64,000 nucleotides of DNA from Flavisphingopyxis sp963800335 (GTDB lineage Bacteria > Pseudomonadota > Alphaproteobacteria > Sphingomonadales > Sphingomonadaceae), in assembly GCA_963800335.1 (NCBI GenBank), contig CAWDAN010000006.1, forward strand, positions 1 to 64,000, given 5' to 3'. Position 1 is the first letter of the stretch; each line of letters opens with the position of its first letter. The translations under genes were made by a program, and so were the position numbers. Shown here in pieces: positions 33,220 to 42,423 of the stretch. Below the pieces are notes generated by a model, which worked only from the letters and a program-made list of their open reading frames with translations, ran no database searches and had not been told where the DNA came from.

Positions 33220-34649
33220 AGGCTGTTGGTACCGACATCGGGATGATCCATTTCATCGGCATTGGCGGCATCGGCATGTCGGGCATCGCCGAGGTGATGC
33301 ACAATCTCGGCTATGCCGTGCAGGGCAGCGACATCGCCGACAGCTATGTCACCGAAGGCCTGCGCGCCAAGGGCATCGCGATCGCGATCGGCCACGACCC
33401 CGAAAATCTCGGCGAGGCGGCGGTGGTCGTCACCTCGACTGCGGTGCGGCGCGGCAATCCCGAGGTCGAGGCGGCGCTCGCCCGGCGCATCCCGATCGTT
33501 CGCCGCGCAGAAATGCTCGCCGAGCTGATGCGCCTCAAATCGACCGTCGCGATCGCCGGCACGCACGGCAAGACGACGACGACCTCGATGGTCGCGGCGA
33601 TCCTCGATGCCGGCGGGATCGACCCGACGGTGATCAACGGCGGCATCATCAACAGCTACGGCTCGAACGCCCGGCTTGGTGCGAGCGACTGGATGGTCGT
33701 CGAGGCCGACGAGAGCGACGGCAGTTTCCTGCGGCTCGACGGGACGATCGCGGTCGTCACCAACATCGATCCCGAGCATCTCGATCACTATGGCGACTTC
33801 GACAAGGCCAAGGAGGCCTATATCGAATTCATCGAGAACGTGCCCTTCTACGGCGCTGCGATCCTCTGTCTCGACCATCCCGAGGTCCAGGCGATCATTC
33901 CGCGCATCCGCGACCGGCGGATCGTCACCTACGGCTTTTCGGCGCAGGCCGATGTCCGCGGGGTCAACATCCAGCCGGCGCTCGGCGGCAACCGCTTCGA
34001 CGTCGTCGTGCGCGATCGCGACGGCGGCGAACGCACGATCGAGGGCGTCTCGCTGCCGATGTCGGGCCGCCACAACGTGCAGAACGCGCTCGCGGCGGTC
34101 GCGGTCGCGCTCCACATGGGCTGTTCGGACGATGTCGTGTGCAACGGCTTTGCCAATTTCGACGGGGTCAAACGGCGCTTTACCAAGGTCGGCCAGATCG
34201 CCTGCGGCGACGGCTGCGCGCTCGTCATCGACGATTATGCCCACCATCCGGTCGAGATCCGTGCGGTGCTGTCGGCGGCGCGCGAGGGGCTCGTCGGCCA
34301 GCCGGGCGGGCGCGTTATCGCGGTCGTCCAGCCGCACCGGTTTTCGCGGCTCGGCGATCTGATGGACGAGTTCCGCCAGGCGTTCAACGATGCCGATGCG
34401 GTCTATGCGCTGCCCGTCTACGCTGCGGGCGAGGACCCGATTGAAGGGATCAATTCCGAAGCGCTGGTCGCGGGGCTGCGCGATCGCGGTCACCACGCCG
34501 CATACGCCGTTGCCTCGCCCGAGGACCTCGCCGAGCGTCTCGCCGACGAGGTCAAGGCGGGCGATTTCGTCGTCTGCCTCGGCGCGGGCGACATTACCAG
34601 GACCGCCGCGGGCCTTGCCGATGCGATCCACGCGGTGAAGGCGCGATGA
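33216..34649 (+). CDS. murC: UDP-MurNAc L-alanine ligase MurC
   Basis: 477 residues from the ATG overlapping the murG stop. N-terminal UDP-binding FIGIGGIGMSGIAEV (13-27), P-loop AGTHGKTTT (114-122), then EADESDGSFL and NIDPEHLDHYGDFD, and the C-terminal DDYAHHPVEIRA and VQPHRFSR. Adds the first amino acid of the stem peptide. Its stop overlaps the murB start. Confidence 0.97.
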   Translation: MKAVGTDIGMIHFIGIGGIGMSGIAEVMHNLGYAVQGSDIADSYVTEGLRAKGIAIAIGHDPENLGEAAVVVTSTAVRRGNPEVEAALARRIPIVRRAEMLAELMRLKSTVAIAGTHGKTTTTSMVAAILDAGGIDPTVINGGIINSYGSNARLGASDWMVVEADESDGSFLRLDGTIAVVTNIDPEHLDHYGDFDKAKEAYIEFIENVPFYGAAILCLDHPEVQAIIPRIRDRRIVTYGFSAQADVRGVNIQPALGGNRFDVVVRDRDGGERTIEGVSLPMSGRHNVQNALAAVAVALHMGCSDDVVCNGFANFDGVKRRFTKVGQIACGDGCALVIDDYAHHPVEIRAVLSAAREGLVGQPGGRVIAVVQPHRFSRLGDLMDEFRQAFNDADAVYALPVYAAGEDPIEGINSEALVAGLRDRGHHAAYAVASPEDLAERLADEVKAGDFVVCLGAGDITRTAAGLADAIHAVKAR

Positions 34650-35549
34650 TGGCTGACCTTGCCGAAATGCCTGCCGTCCGGGGCAAGCTCACGCCCGACG
34701 CACCGCTGGCGCCGCTCGTCTGGTTCAAGGCGGGTGGCCGCGCCGACTGGCTGTTCGAACCCAAGGATGCCGACGACCTCGCCGATTTCCTGCGCGCGCT
34801 CGATCCCGCCATGCCCGTCATGGGCCTCGGCCTGGGGTCGAACCTGATCGTCCGCGACGGCGGCGTCCGCGGGGTTGTCGTTCGGCTTGCCAAGCCGATG
34901 GGCGCGATCGAAGCGCTCGACGCAGACGACCTTGCGCTGCGGCGGCGGTGCGTCGGGGATCGCGGTCTCGTCTGCGGCGCGCGATGCGGGCATCGCGGGG
35001 CTCGAGTTCCTGCGCGGCATTCCCGGCACCGTCGGCGGCTTCGTCCGCATGAACGGCGGCGCCTATGGCCGCGAGGTCGCCGATGTGCTGGTCGAAGCGG
35101 AGATCGTCCTGCGCTCGGGCGAGCGGCGCACGCTGGCCTGTTCAGAGCTTGGCTACAGCTATCGCCACAGCGAGCTGCCCGATCAGGCGATCGTTGTTGC
35201 TGCAACTCTGCGCGGAACTCCGGGAGACAAGACAGCGATCCAGGCCGAAATGGACCGCATCGCCGAAGCGCGCGAGGCGACGCAGCCGCTGCGCACCAAG
35301 ACCGGCGGATCGACCTTCAAGAATCCCGATGGCGACAAGGCGTGGCGGCTGGTCGATGATGCCGGCTGTCGCGGATTGACGATCGGCGGCGCACAGGTCA
35401 GCGAGAAACACTGCAATTTCCTGATCAACACCGGCGATGCGTCGTCGGCGGAGATCGAGGCTCTGGGCGAAGAGGTAAGACGGCGCGTGAAGGACAAGGC
35501 TGGGGTTGAGCTGCATTGGGAAATCCAGCGCGTGGGGGACCGGGCATGA
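34646..35549 (+). CDS. murB: UDP-N-acetylenolpyruvoylglucosamine reductase MurB, apparent +1 frameshift
   Basis: With one base removed this is 300 residues, the normal length. First frame: PLAPLVWFKAGGRADWLFEP and LGLGSNLIVRDGG, the FAD-binding part. Second frame: GIAGLEFLRGIPGTVGGFVRMNGGAYG, catalytic region, and KTGGSTFKNPDG near the C-terminus. The shift lies at about 34931-34942 (CTTGCGCTGCGGCGG), where the expected sequence is DLRCGGGASGIAVSSAARDAGI-like. MurB reduces enolpyruvyl-UDP-GlcNAc to UDP-MurNAc with NADPH. Essential, so a base insertion error is likely. Overlaps murC and ddl by four bases each. Confidence 0.92.
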
Positions 35550-36487
35550 GCCGCGGGCCCTGGCATGTCGCGGTCCTGATGGGCGGCTGGAGCCATGAGC
35601 GCGAGGTGTCGCTGATGAGCGGCAACGGCGTCGCCGACGCGCTCGAAAGCCGTGGCCATCGCGTCACGCGGATCGACATGGACCGCAACGTCGCCGCGAC
35701 GATCGCGGGCGCGCGGCCCGACTGCGTGTTCAATGCGCTGCACGGCGTTCCCGGCGAGGACGGGTCGGTCCAGGGCATGCTCGACCTGATGGGCGTGCCC
35801 TATACGCATTCGGGGCTCGTCACCTCGGTCATCGCGATCGACAAGGAACTGACCAAGCAGCGGCTCGTGCCGCACGGCATCCCGATGCCCAAGGGTCGGA
35901 TCGTCGCGTCGGACAGCCTTTACGACGGCGATCCCTTGCCGCGCCCCTATGTCCTGAAACCCGTCAACGAGGGCTCTTCGGTCGGCGTCGCGATCGTCAC
36001 CGAGGCGAGCAATTATGGCAACCCCATCGCGCGCGACGCCAAGGGTCCGTGGCAGGAATTTCCCGAACTGCTCGCCGAGCCGTTCGTCGCGGGGCATGAG
36101 CTGACCGTCGCGGTCGTCGGCGGCAAGGCGCTGGCGGTGACCGAACTCAAGCCGACGCAGGGCTTTTACGATTACGACGCCAAATATACCGATGGCCTGA
36201 CGCAGCATGTCTGCCCCGCCGAGATCGACACTGAGATCGCCGACTATATGATGGAGCTGGCGATGCGCGCGCACGAACTGCTCGGCTGCAAGGGACCGTC
36301 GCGCTCTGATTTCCGCTGGGATGAAACGAAGGGCAAAGACGGCATCTTCCTGCTCGAAACCAACACCCAGCCGGGCATGACGCCGCTGAGCCTCGTTCCC
36401 GAACAGGCGAAATATGCCGGGATCGATTATGCCGAGCTGGTCGAACGGATCGTCGAGGAGGCGCTGGCCGGCGCCGAGGCGCGATGA
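35546..36487 (+). CDS. ddl: D-alanine-D-alanine ligase
   Basis: 313 residues of the ATP-grasp family, from the ATG overlapping the murB stop. The N-terminal VLMGGWSHEREVSLMSG, the ATP-grasp elements PYVLKPVNEGSSVGV and ETNTQPGMTPLSLVPEQAKYAG region (short pieces NTQPGMT, SLVPEQA) fit the DdlB type commonly placed inside dcw clusters. Supplies the D-Ala-D-Ala used by MurF. Overlaps ftsQ by four bases. Confidence 0.95.
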   Translation: MSRGPWHVAVLMGGWSHEREVSLMSGNGVADALESRGHRVTRIDMDRNVAATIAGARPDCVFNALHGVPGEDGSVQGMLDLMGVPYTHSGLVTSVIAIDKELTKQRLVPHGIPMPKGRIVASDSLYDGDPLPRPYVLKPVNEGSSVGVAIVTEASNYGNPIARDAKGPWQEFPELLAEPFVAGHELTVAVVGGKALAVTELKPTQGFYDYDAKYTDGLTQHVCPAEIDTEIADYMMELAMRAHELLGCKGPSRSDFRWDETKGKDGIFLLETNTQPGMTPLSLVPEQAKYAGIDYAELVERIVEEALAGAEAR

Positions 36488-37389
36488 CGACCGCGAAGAT
36501 CAAGCGCGGCAAGCGGGCCAAGCCGGCGCCGCGGCGCAAACCTGCGCGGCGCAAGACGCAAGGGTCGCGCGTCGATGCGGTGCTGGGTGCGCTGCCGATC
36601 AGCCGGGAGACGCTGCAACGCATCGCGACGCTGGTGATCCTGTCGCTGCTCGTCGTCCTTGTCGTCGTCGCTGCCAATGTCAGCGGCGTATCGGCGAAGA
36701 TCGCCGAGGAGGCCGAAAAGGCGGTCGGTCGCGCCGGATTCGAGGTGCGCCGGGTCGAGGTCGTCGGGGTCGACCGGATCGACCAGGCGAAGGTCTATGA
36801 AATCGCGCTCAACCAGCGCAATCGCTCGATGGCGGCGGTCGATCTCGACGAGGTCCGCCGCGACCTCATGCAATATGGCTGGATCGCCGATGCGCGCGTC
36901 TCGCGCCGGCTGCCCGATACGCTCGTCGTCGATATCGTCGAGCGCACGCCCTCGGCTGTGTGGCAGAACAACCGGAAACTCGCGCTGATCGACAAGAACG
37001 GCGTCGTGCTCGAGCGCGTCAATGCGCGCAACGCGCCCGACCTGCCGCTCGTCATCGGCCCCAATGCCAATCGCCAGACCAAACAGCTCGACAAGCTGCT
37101 CGAGGAAGTGCCCGCGCTAAGGCCACTGGTCGCAGGCGCGACCTGGGTCGGTAACCGGCGCTGGGACCTGCGCTTCCAGTCGGGCGAAACGCTCGCGCTG
37201 CCCGAAGGCGATGGCGAGGCCAAGGCGGCGCTGATCGACTTTGCCCGGATGGACGGGGCCAATCGCCTGCTCGGCCGCGGTATCGTCCGCTTCGACATGC
37301 GCGATCCCGACAAGTTCGTCTTCCTGCCCGGCGAGCGTGTCGCGCCCAAGCCCGTGGCCAAACCCGCCACCGACAGCGGCGAGGAGTAA
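36484..37389 (+). CDS. ftsQ: Cell division protein FtsQ
   Basis: 301 residues. A strongly basic cytoplasmic tail (about 1-40), one membrane helix (about 45-65), then a POTRA domain (about 78-155, FEVRRVEVVGVDRIDQAKVY) and the beta domain (156-275) ending in RFDMRDPDKFVFLPG. FtsQ links early and late divisome parts by binding FtsL and FtsB. No ftsB is present in the window. Three bases separate it from ftsA. Confidence 0.94.
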   Translation: MTTAKIKRGKRAKPAPRRKPARRKTQGSRVDAVLGALPISRETLQRIATLVILSLLVVLVVVAANVSGVSAKIAEEAEKAVGRAGFEVRRVEVVGVDRIDQAKVYEIALNQRNRSMAAVDLDEVRRDLMQYGWIADARVSRRLPDTLVVDIVERTPSAVWQNNRKLALIDKNGVVLERVNARNAPDLPLVIGPNANRQTKQLDKLLEEVPALRPLVAGATWVGNRRWDLRFQSGETLALPEGDGEAKAALIDFARMDGANRLLGRGIVRFDMRDPDKFVFLPGERVAPKPVAKPATDSGEE

Positions 37390-37392
37390 GCC

Positions 37393-38646
37393 ATGGCCGC
37401 TGCGCGCTACGAACGCCTGTTTACCGGCATCGACATCGGATCGGCCAAGGTCTGCGCGCTGATCGCGGGCGAGGACGAGGGCGGCCGGCTGACCGTGCTC
37501 GGCACCGGCCAGCGGCAGAGCCAGGGAATCAAGCGCGGCTATGTCGTCGATCGCGACAAGGCCGAACAGGCGGTACGCGAAGCGATCGAGCAGGCCGAAC
37601 GGATCGCCGGCATCAATATCGAGCATGTCTGGGTTGGTTTTTCGGCGGGCAGCCTGTCGAGCGATACCGCGCGCGCCGAGGTCGAACTGTCGGGCCATCG
37701 CGTCGAACAGGAGGACGTCGATGCGCTGTTCGCGGCGGGGCGCGCGTCGATCGATCCCGAAGGGCGGATGATCCTCCATGCCGAACCCGCGCTCTACACG
37801 CTCGACGATCTCGCAGGCGTGAGCAGCCCGATCGGTCTCCACGCCGACAAGCTTGGCGTCGATATCCATATTGTCCTCGCCGACGGCCCGCCCGTTCGCA
37901 ATCTCGAAATGTGCGTCCGCGCGGCGCATCTCGATGTCAAATCGATCGTCGCCGCGCCCGTCGCGACCGGCTTGGCCTGCCTGTCCGAAGAGGAACGCGA
38001 CCTCGGCGTCGCGCTCGTCGAGATCGGTGCGGCGGTGACCAACATCTCGCTGTTCGCCGGGGGCATGCTCGTCGCCTTGTCATCGCTGCCATTCGGCGCG
38101 GGCGAGATCACCGACGATATCGCCAGCGCGTTCGGTATTCGCCGCAGCCAGGCCGAGCGGATGAAATGCTTCTACGGTTCGGCAATGCCGAGCCCGCGCG
38201 ACAACAACGACATGGTCGATATCGAGGCGGGCGACAGCGGCCAGCCGCGCCGGCAGATCACGCGTGCACAGCTGATCACCGTCATTCGCGAACGGCTCGA
38301 CCACATGATCGGCGAAATCGGCAAGTGTCTCAAGGAGATGGGCTTTAGTGGCCCGGTCGGGCGCCAGGTCGTCCTCGCCGGCGGCGGCGCCGACATGAAG
38401 GGCATGGCCGACTATGCGCAGGGCGCGCTCGGCCGGTCGGTGCGGATCGGTCGCCCGCGTGGCCTGTCGTCGCTGCCCGAGGCGCACAGCGGCCCGGCCT
38501 TTGTGACGATGGCGGGGCTGGTGCTCTACGCGGCGAAGGACCCGATCGACCTGCGCCGGATCGGCACGCGCAATATCGACGAGACCGCCGACGGCGGCGG
38601 TCCGGTCCTGGCGCGGCTGATGAAGGCGTTCCGGCGGAATTTTTAG
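37393..38646 (+). CDS. ftsA: Cell division protein FtsA
   Basis: 417 residues of the actin fold. Phosphate-binding loop GIDIGSAKVCALI near the start, the SHS2/1C region about 85-165, LAGGGADMKGMADYA-type adenosine motif near 335-345 and, at the C-terminus, an amphipathic membrane-targeting helix (LARLMKAFRRNF). FtsA tethers FtsZ filaments to the inner membrane. Last gene of the tightly packed part; 141 bases separate it from ftsZ. Confidence 0.96.
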   Translation: MAAARYERLFTGIDIGSAKVCALIAGEDEGGRLTVLGTGQRQSQGIKRGYVVDRDKAEQAVREAIEQAERIAGINIEHVWVGFSAGSLSSDTARAEVELSGHRVEQEDVDALFAAGRASIDPEGRMILHAEPALYTLDDLAGVSSPIGLHADKLGVDIHIVLADGPPVRNLEMCVRAAHLDVKSIVAAPVATGLACLSEEERDLGVALVEIGAAVTNISLFAGGMLVALSSLPFGAGEITDDIASAFGIRRSQAERMKCFYGSAMPSPRDNNDMVDIEAGDSGQPRRQITRAQLITVIRERLDHMIGEIGKCLKEMGFSGPVGRQVVLAGGGADMKGMADYAQGALGRSVRIGRPRGLSSLPEAHSGPAFVTMAGLVLYAAKDPIDLRRIGTRNIDETADGGGPVLARLMKAFRRNF

Positions 38647-38787
38647 GCCAAACGATGCAATAAGGTTAATTTTTATGGTGATTCCGGCCCTCGTTTAGTG
38701 CATTGATTCCGCAACCGTTGCGCGGCGCGCGCGATGCACCAGTGAACAGTCCCGGCCAGACCGGCGGGCGAGGGGAGAATTCAGGCC
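38647..38787. promoter_or_regulatory. ftsZ upstream region with TTAACC and two GANTC sites
   Basis: This is the only sizeable gap inside the ftsQAZ part. GGTTAA (38664-38669; TTAACC on the minus strand) is a CtrA half-site. GATTC occurs at 38680-38684 and 38705-38709, matching GANTC, the target of CcrM methylation and GcrA-dependent promoters. In Caulobacter ftsZ is controlled by CtrA and by GANTC methylation, so separate cell-cycle control of ftsZ is plausible here. I cannot assign core promoter boxes. Confidence 0.5.
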
Positions 38788-40494
38788 ATGGGTATCAACA
38801 TCGGACCGCCCGAAGTCGATGAACTGAGGCCACGGATCGCCGTTATCGGCGTCGGTGGGGCGGGCGGCAACGCGATCGCCAACATGATCGCGGCGAATGT
38901 CGAAGGCGTGGATTTCATCGTCGCCAACACCGATGCCCAGGCGCTCAACGCGTCGGCCGCCGAAAGCCGCATCCAGCTCGGTCCCGACATCACCCAGGGA
39001 CTTGGCGCCGGTTCGCGCCCCGAAATCGGCCGCGCCGCCGCCGAGGAAACGATCCTTTCGGTCGAGCAGGCGCTCGAAGGCGCACATATGTGCTTCATCG
39101 CTGCGGGCATGGGCGGCGGCACCGGAACCGGTGCTGCTCCGGTCATCGCCAAGGCCGCGCGCGACCGCGGCATCCTGACTGTCGGCGTCGTCACCAAGCC
39201 GTTCACCTTCGAAGGCTCGCGCCGGATGCGTTCGGCCGATGCCGGGATCGAGGAACTGCAGGCCAATGTCGACACGCTGATCGTCATTCCCAACCAGAAC
39301 CTGTTCCTCGTCGCCAATCCGAACACGACCTTCAAGGAAGCGTTCCAGATGGCCGACGAAGTGCTCCAGCAGGGCGTTCGCGGCATCACCGACCTGATGG
39401 TCATGCCGGGCCTGATCAACCTCGATTTCGCCGACGTCCGCTCGGTCATGCACGAAATGGGCAAGGCAATGATGGGTACCGGCGAAGCCGAAGGCGACGG
39501 CCGCGCGCTCGAAGCTGCCGAAAAGGCGATCGCCAATCCGTTGCTCGACGGCGTTTCGATGCGCGGCGCCAAGGGGGTCATCATTTCGATCACCGGCGGC
39601 GAAGACATGCGCCTGATGGAAGTCGACGAAGCCGCCAACCACATTCGCGAGCTGGTCGATCCCGAAGCCAACATCATCTGGGGTTCGGCGTTTAACGATC
39701 AGCTTGAGGGCAAGATCCGCGTTTCGGTCGTCGCGACCGGCATCGATGCCGACGCCGATGCCGATCGCGCGCCGGTCAGCCGCGCCTTTTCGTTCCCGCC
39801 GCGCAAGCAGGCACCGGAAGCTCCATCCGAAACCGCGCCGACGAGCGTCGACGAAGCGCCGGCCGATGACGATGTCGTCACCGCAAGCGATTCCGCCGAT
39901 GACAGCGCCGATCAGGCGACCGGCTTTGCCAGCGATCACGGCTTCGACGATGGCGCCGACGAAGACACGGGCGTTTCCTACGATGCGCCGCCACCGCGCC
40001 AGGGCTTTGCGCCTGCCGCGCCGCGCCAGCCAGAAGCAACGCCGTCGTACGACGACACCGGAGCTGAAGCCGATCATGGCTCAAGCGCCGACGCAGATTC
40101 CGAACCGCTCGAGCTTTCCGAAGAGGTGGACCGCGCATCGTCCGACGATGTCCCGCCGTTCCGGCCGGCCGCTACGCCCAAACGCCAGGCGATTCCGACC
40201 TATGACGACACTGCGCCCGAACCAATTCCGGGCCTGTCGATCCGCGATCGACTGCGCCAGAGCCAGGACGACGGGCAGCAAAGCCCCGCGCCGACCGACG
40301 ACGAATTGGTCCTCGACAGCCCGACGACGCCAGCTCCTGCAGCCTCGAGTGCCAAGGGTGGCGGGACGCTGTTCGAACGGATGTCGCGACTTTCGCGCGG
40401 CGCGCCCAAGAGCGATGCCGAAAGCGACGGCGACGACGACGATGGCGATGCCCTCGAAATCCCGCGCTTCCTTAATCGGCAGAACAATCAATAG
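38788..40494 (+). CDS. ftsZ: Cell division protein FtsZ
   Basis: 568 residues, long for FtsZ. GTPase domain residues about 10-325 with GVGGAGGNA (21-29), the tubulin signature GGGTGTGAA (109-117) and the T7 catalytic NLDFADVRSVM. Residues about 330-550 form an acidic, Pro/Ala/Asp-rich disordered linker, as in Caulobacter. The C-terminal conserved peptide is EIPRFLNRQ, which binds FtsA and other partners. GGGGAGAA before the ATG provides the ribosome-binding site. Confidence 0.97.
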   Translation: MGINIGPPEVDELRPRIAVIGVGGAGGNAIANMIAANVEGVDFIVANTDAQALNASAAESRIQLGPDITQGLGAGSRPEIGRAAAEETILSVEQALEGAHMCFIAAGMGGGTGTGAAPVIAKAARDRGILTVGVVTKPFTFEGSRRMRSADAGIEELQANVDTLIVIPNQNLFLVANPNTTFKEAFQMADEVLQQGVRGITDLMVMPGLINLDFADVRSVMHEMGKAMMGTGEAEGDGRALEAAEKAIANPLLDGVSMRGAKGVIISITGGEDMRLMEVDEAANHIRELVDPEANIIWGSAFNDQLEGKIRVSVVATGIDADADADRAPVSRAFSFPPRKQAPEAPSETAPTSVDEAPADDDVVTASDSADDSADQATGFASDHGFDDGADEDTGVSYDAPPPRQGFAPAAPRQPEATPSYDDTGAEADHGSSADADSEPLELSEEVDRASSDDVPPFRPAATPKRQAIPTYDDTAPEPIPGLSIRDRLRQSQDDGQQSPAPTDDELVLDSPTTPAPAASSAKGGGTLFERMSRLSRGAPKSDAESDGDDDDGDALEIPRFLNRQNNQ

Positions 40495-40607
40495 GCTGGT
40501 GCCGGTCGGAATGATGGCAGGCTCGACAGGATGGATGGTGCCGCTTTCGCGACCGGCTGCGGGCTGTGTTGCGCGCCATTCAGCCTGCGGCGTTATAGAC
40601 TGACCGG

Positions 40608-42410
40608 GTGACTTTGCTTCTTCATCCCCTGTTCCGCTTCCCCGCGCTTGCGCTGGTGACAGCGGCTATCGCTGTTCCCGCTAGCGCCCAGGTGCAGCCG
40701 GCCCACGTCGCCACACCCGCCGAACGCGCAGCGTTCCAGGAACGCGCCGATGCGCAGAAGAAGCTCGCCGGCGCGCTGTCGCGGATCGCACAGGATGGCA
40801 ACAACGGCTTCGCGCTGCTCGATGCGGGCGAGGCGGCGATCGCGCTTAACGATCCGCAGGCGGCACTCGGCTTTCTAGCCCGCGCAGAGCACGCCATGCC
40901 GCGCGAGGCGCGGGTCAAATCGGCGCTCGGCGCGGCGATGATGGGAATCGGCAAGGACGACCAGGCGCTGCGCTATTTTGGTGAAGCCGAAAGCCTCGGC
41001 GCGCGCGAACAGACGTACCTCGGCGAGCGCGCGCTGGCCTACGAACTCAGCGGCGATGGTGCCGCGGCACAGCGCGACTATCGCGCCGCGCTCGCGATCA
41101 AGCCGGGCGATCCGACGCTGACGCGCAATTATGCGCTGTCGATGGGAATTGCCGGCAACAGCAAGGCGGCCCTCGCCATCCTCAACCCGTTGCTGGCCAG
41201 TCAGGATCGCGCTTCCTGGCGCGCGCAAGCCTTCATTCTCGCGATGAACGGGCAGACCGGCGAAGCCGCCAAAACCGTCGATGCGATCATGCCCGCCGAG
41301 CTGGCGCGCGATATCAAGCCCTATCTTGCGCGGATGGACAACCTGACCCCCGAGCAAAAGGCCGCTGCGGTGCATCTCGGCAAGTTTCCCACCGGACCGC
41401 TAGCTCCTTCGAACGTCCGCCTTGCTTCGGCCGACACCCGCGTTCCCGCCCCTGCATCGAGCCGCAAGCCGACGCGCGCCGAGCGCAATGCCGCCCGCCG
41501 TGCAGAGCGCGACAAGGCCCAGCGCGACAAGGCGGCGAGGGCAGTGCCCGTACCAGCCGGCAGCACGACGTTGACGCGCGGTCGGCGCACGGTCGTCACT
41601 AGCCCGGCTGCGCAGGTCGTCCCCCAACCGGCAGCTCCTAGTCCGCAGCCGGCCGCCACCCAGGTCGCCCAGCGCGCCGAGCCGATCCGCTCGACGCAGC
41701 TGCCGCCGTCGTCGGCAGTCCAGCCCGGCTTCAGCGGTAACGCCAGCGCCAGCGCAGCGCCGTCGCTGCCGCCCGCGCAGGAAATCACGATCGCGCCGCG
41801 CACGATGCCAAGCGCGCCGAGCGCTACGTCAACGTCGGTCTATGGCCCAGCGAGCCCGACCGCGATCGCGCCTGCACCCGAAAAATCGCTGTTCGATATC
41901 GTCAACGCGATCGACGTGGCCCCAGCTTCGGAGAGTCCGCCGACGGCCGCGCTGAGTGCCGCGGAGCTTGAGCGGATCAAGCAGGAGGCGCTCGCCGAAC
42001 AGGCCGCCGAGGAGAAGCGCGCGGCGGTCGAGAAGGCCAAGACGCAGGCAGCCGCGAAAGCAAGGCAGGAGGCCGATGCCAAGGCAAAGGCCGAAGCCGA
42101 TGCGAAGAAGGCCGAGAAACTGGCCAAGGCGGCCAATCCGGCGCGCTTCTGGGTCCAGGTCGCGACCGGCGGCGAAGTGAAGGCGCTGGCGTTCGATTTC
42201 CGTCGCCTCGCCAAGAAATATGCCGAACAGTTCAAGGGCCAGGACGGCTGGACGTCGCAATGGGGACAGACGCGCCGCCTCGTCGTGGGACCGTTCGACG
42301 GCCTGAAGGAAGCCAAGGCCTGGGACGTCGCTTATCGCAAGGCGGGCGGCGATTCGTTCACCTGGTCGAGCACCGACGGTTTGGAGGTCGAAAAGCTTCC
42401 GGGCAAGTGA
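40608..42410 (+). CDS. Periplasmic TPR and SPOR-domain protein
   Basis: 600 residues, GTG start. A signal peptide (about 1-27, ending ASAQ) is followed by TPR-like helical repeats (about 35-250: ALLDAGEAAIALNDPQAAL, ALGAAMMGIGKDDQALRYF), a long Ala/Pro-rich linker (260-450), a charged Glu/Lys/Ala helix (455-515) and a C-terminal SPOR domain (about 520-598, RFWVQVATGGEVKALAF to SFTWSSTDG). The SPOR domain should bring it to denuded septal glycan. It follows ftsZ by 113 bases, so a septum-linked role fits. No name can be given with confidence. Confidence 0.8.
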   Translation: MTLLLHPLFRFPALALVTAAIAVPASAQVQPAHVATPAERAAFQERADAQKKLAGALSRIAQDGNNGFALLDAGEAAIALNDPQAALGFLARAEHAMPREARVKSALGAAMMGIGKDDQALRYFGEAESLGAREQTYLGERALAYELSGDGAAAQRDYRAALAIKPGDPTLTRNYALSMGIAGNSKAALAILNPLLASQDRASWRAQAFILAMNGQTGEAAKTVDAIMPAELARDIKPYLARMDNLTPEQKAAAVHLGKFPTGPLAPSNVRLASADTRVPAPASSRKPTRAERNAARRAERDKAQRDKAARAVPVPAGSTTLTRGRRTVVTSPAAQVVPQPAAPSPQPAATQVAQRAEPIRSTQLPPSSAVQPGFSGNASASAAPSLPPAQEITIAPRTMPSAPSATSTSVYGPASPTAIAPAPEKSLFDIVNAIDVAPASESPPTAALSAAELERIKQEALAEQAAEEKRAAVEKAKTQAAAKARQEADAKAKAEADAKKAEKLAKAANPARFWVQVATGGEVKALAFDFRRLAKKYAEQFKGQDGWTSQWGQTRRLVVGPFDGLKEAKAWDVAYRKAGGDSFTWSSTDGLEVEKLPGK

Positions 42411-42423
42411 TAGGTGGGTCGGC

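Noticed and set aside
32940..34631. A 563-codon open frame antisense to murC
   Set aside because: The sense strand carries full MurC motifs; the antisense protein is Arg/Asp/His-rich low-complexity sequence typical of shadows.
5208..34942. Programmed ribosomal frameshifting in cpaC, rsmH, murF and murB
   Set aside because: The sites share no slippery heptamer or downstream structure that I can recognise and occur in unrelated genes; sequence errors explain them more simply.
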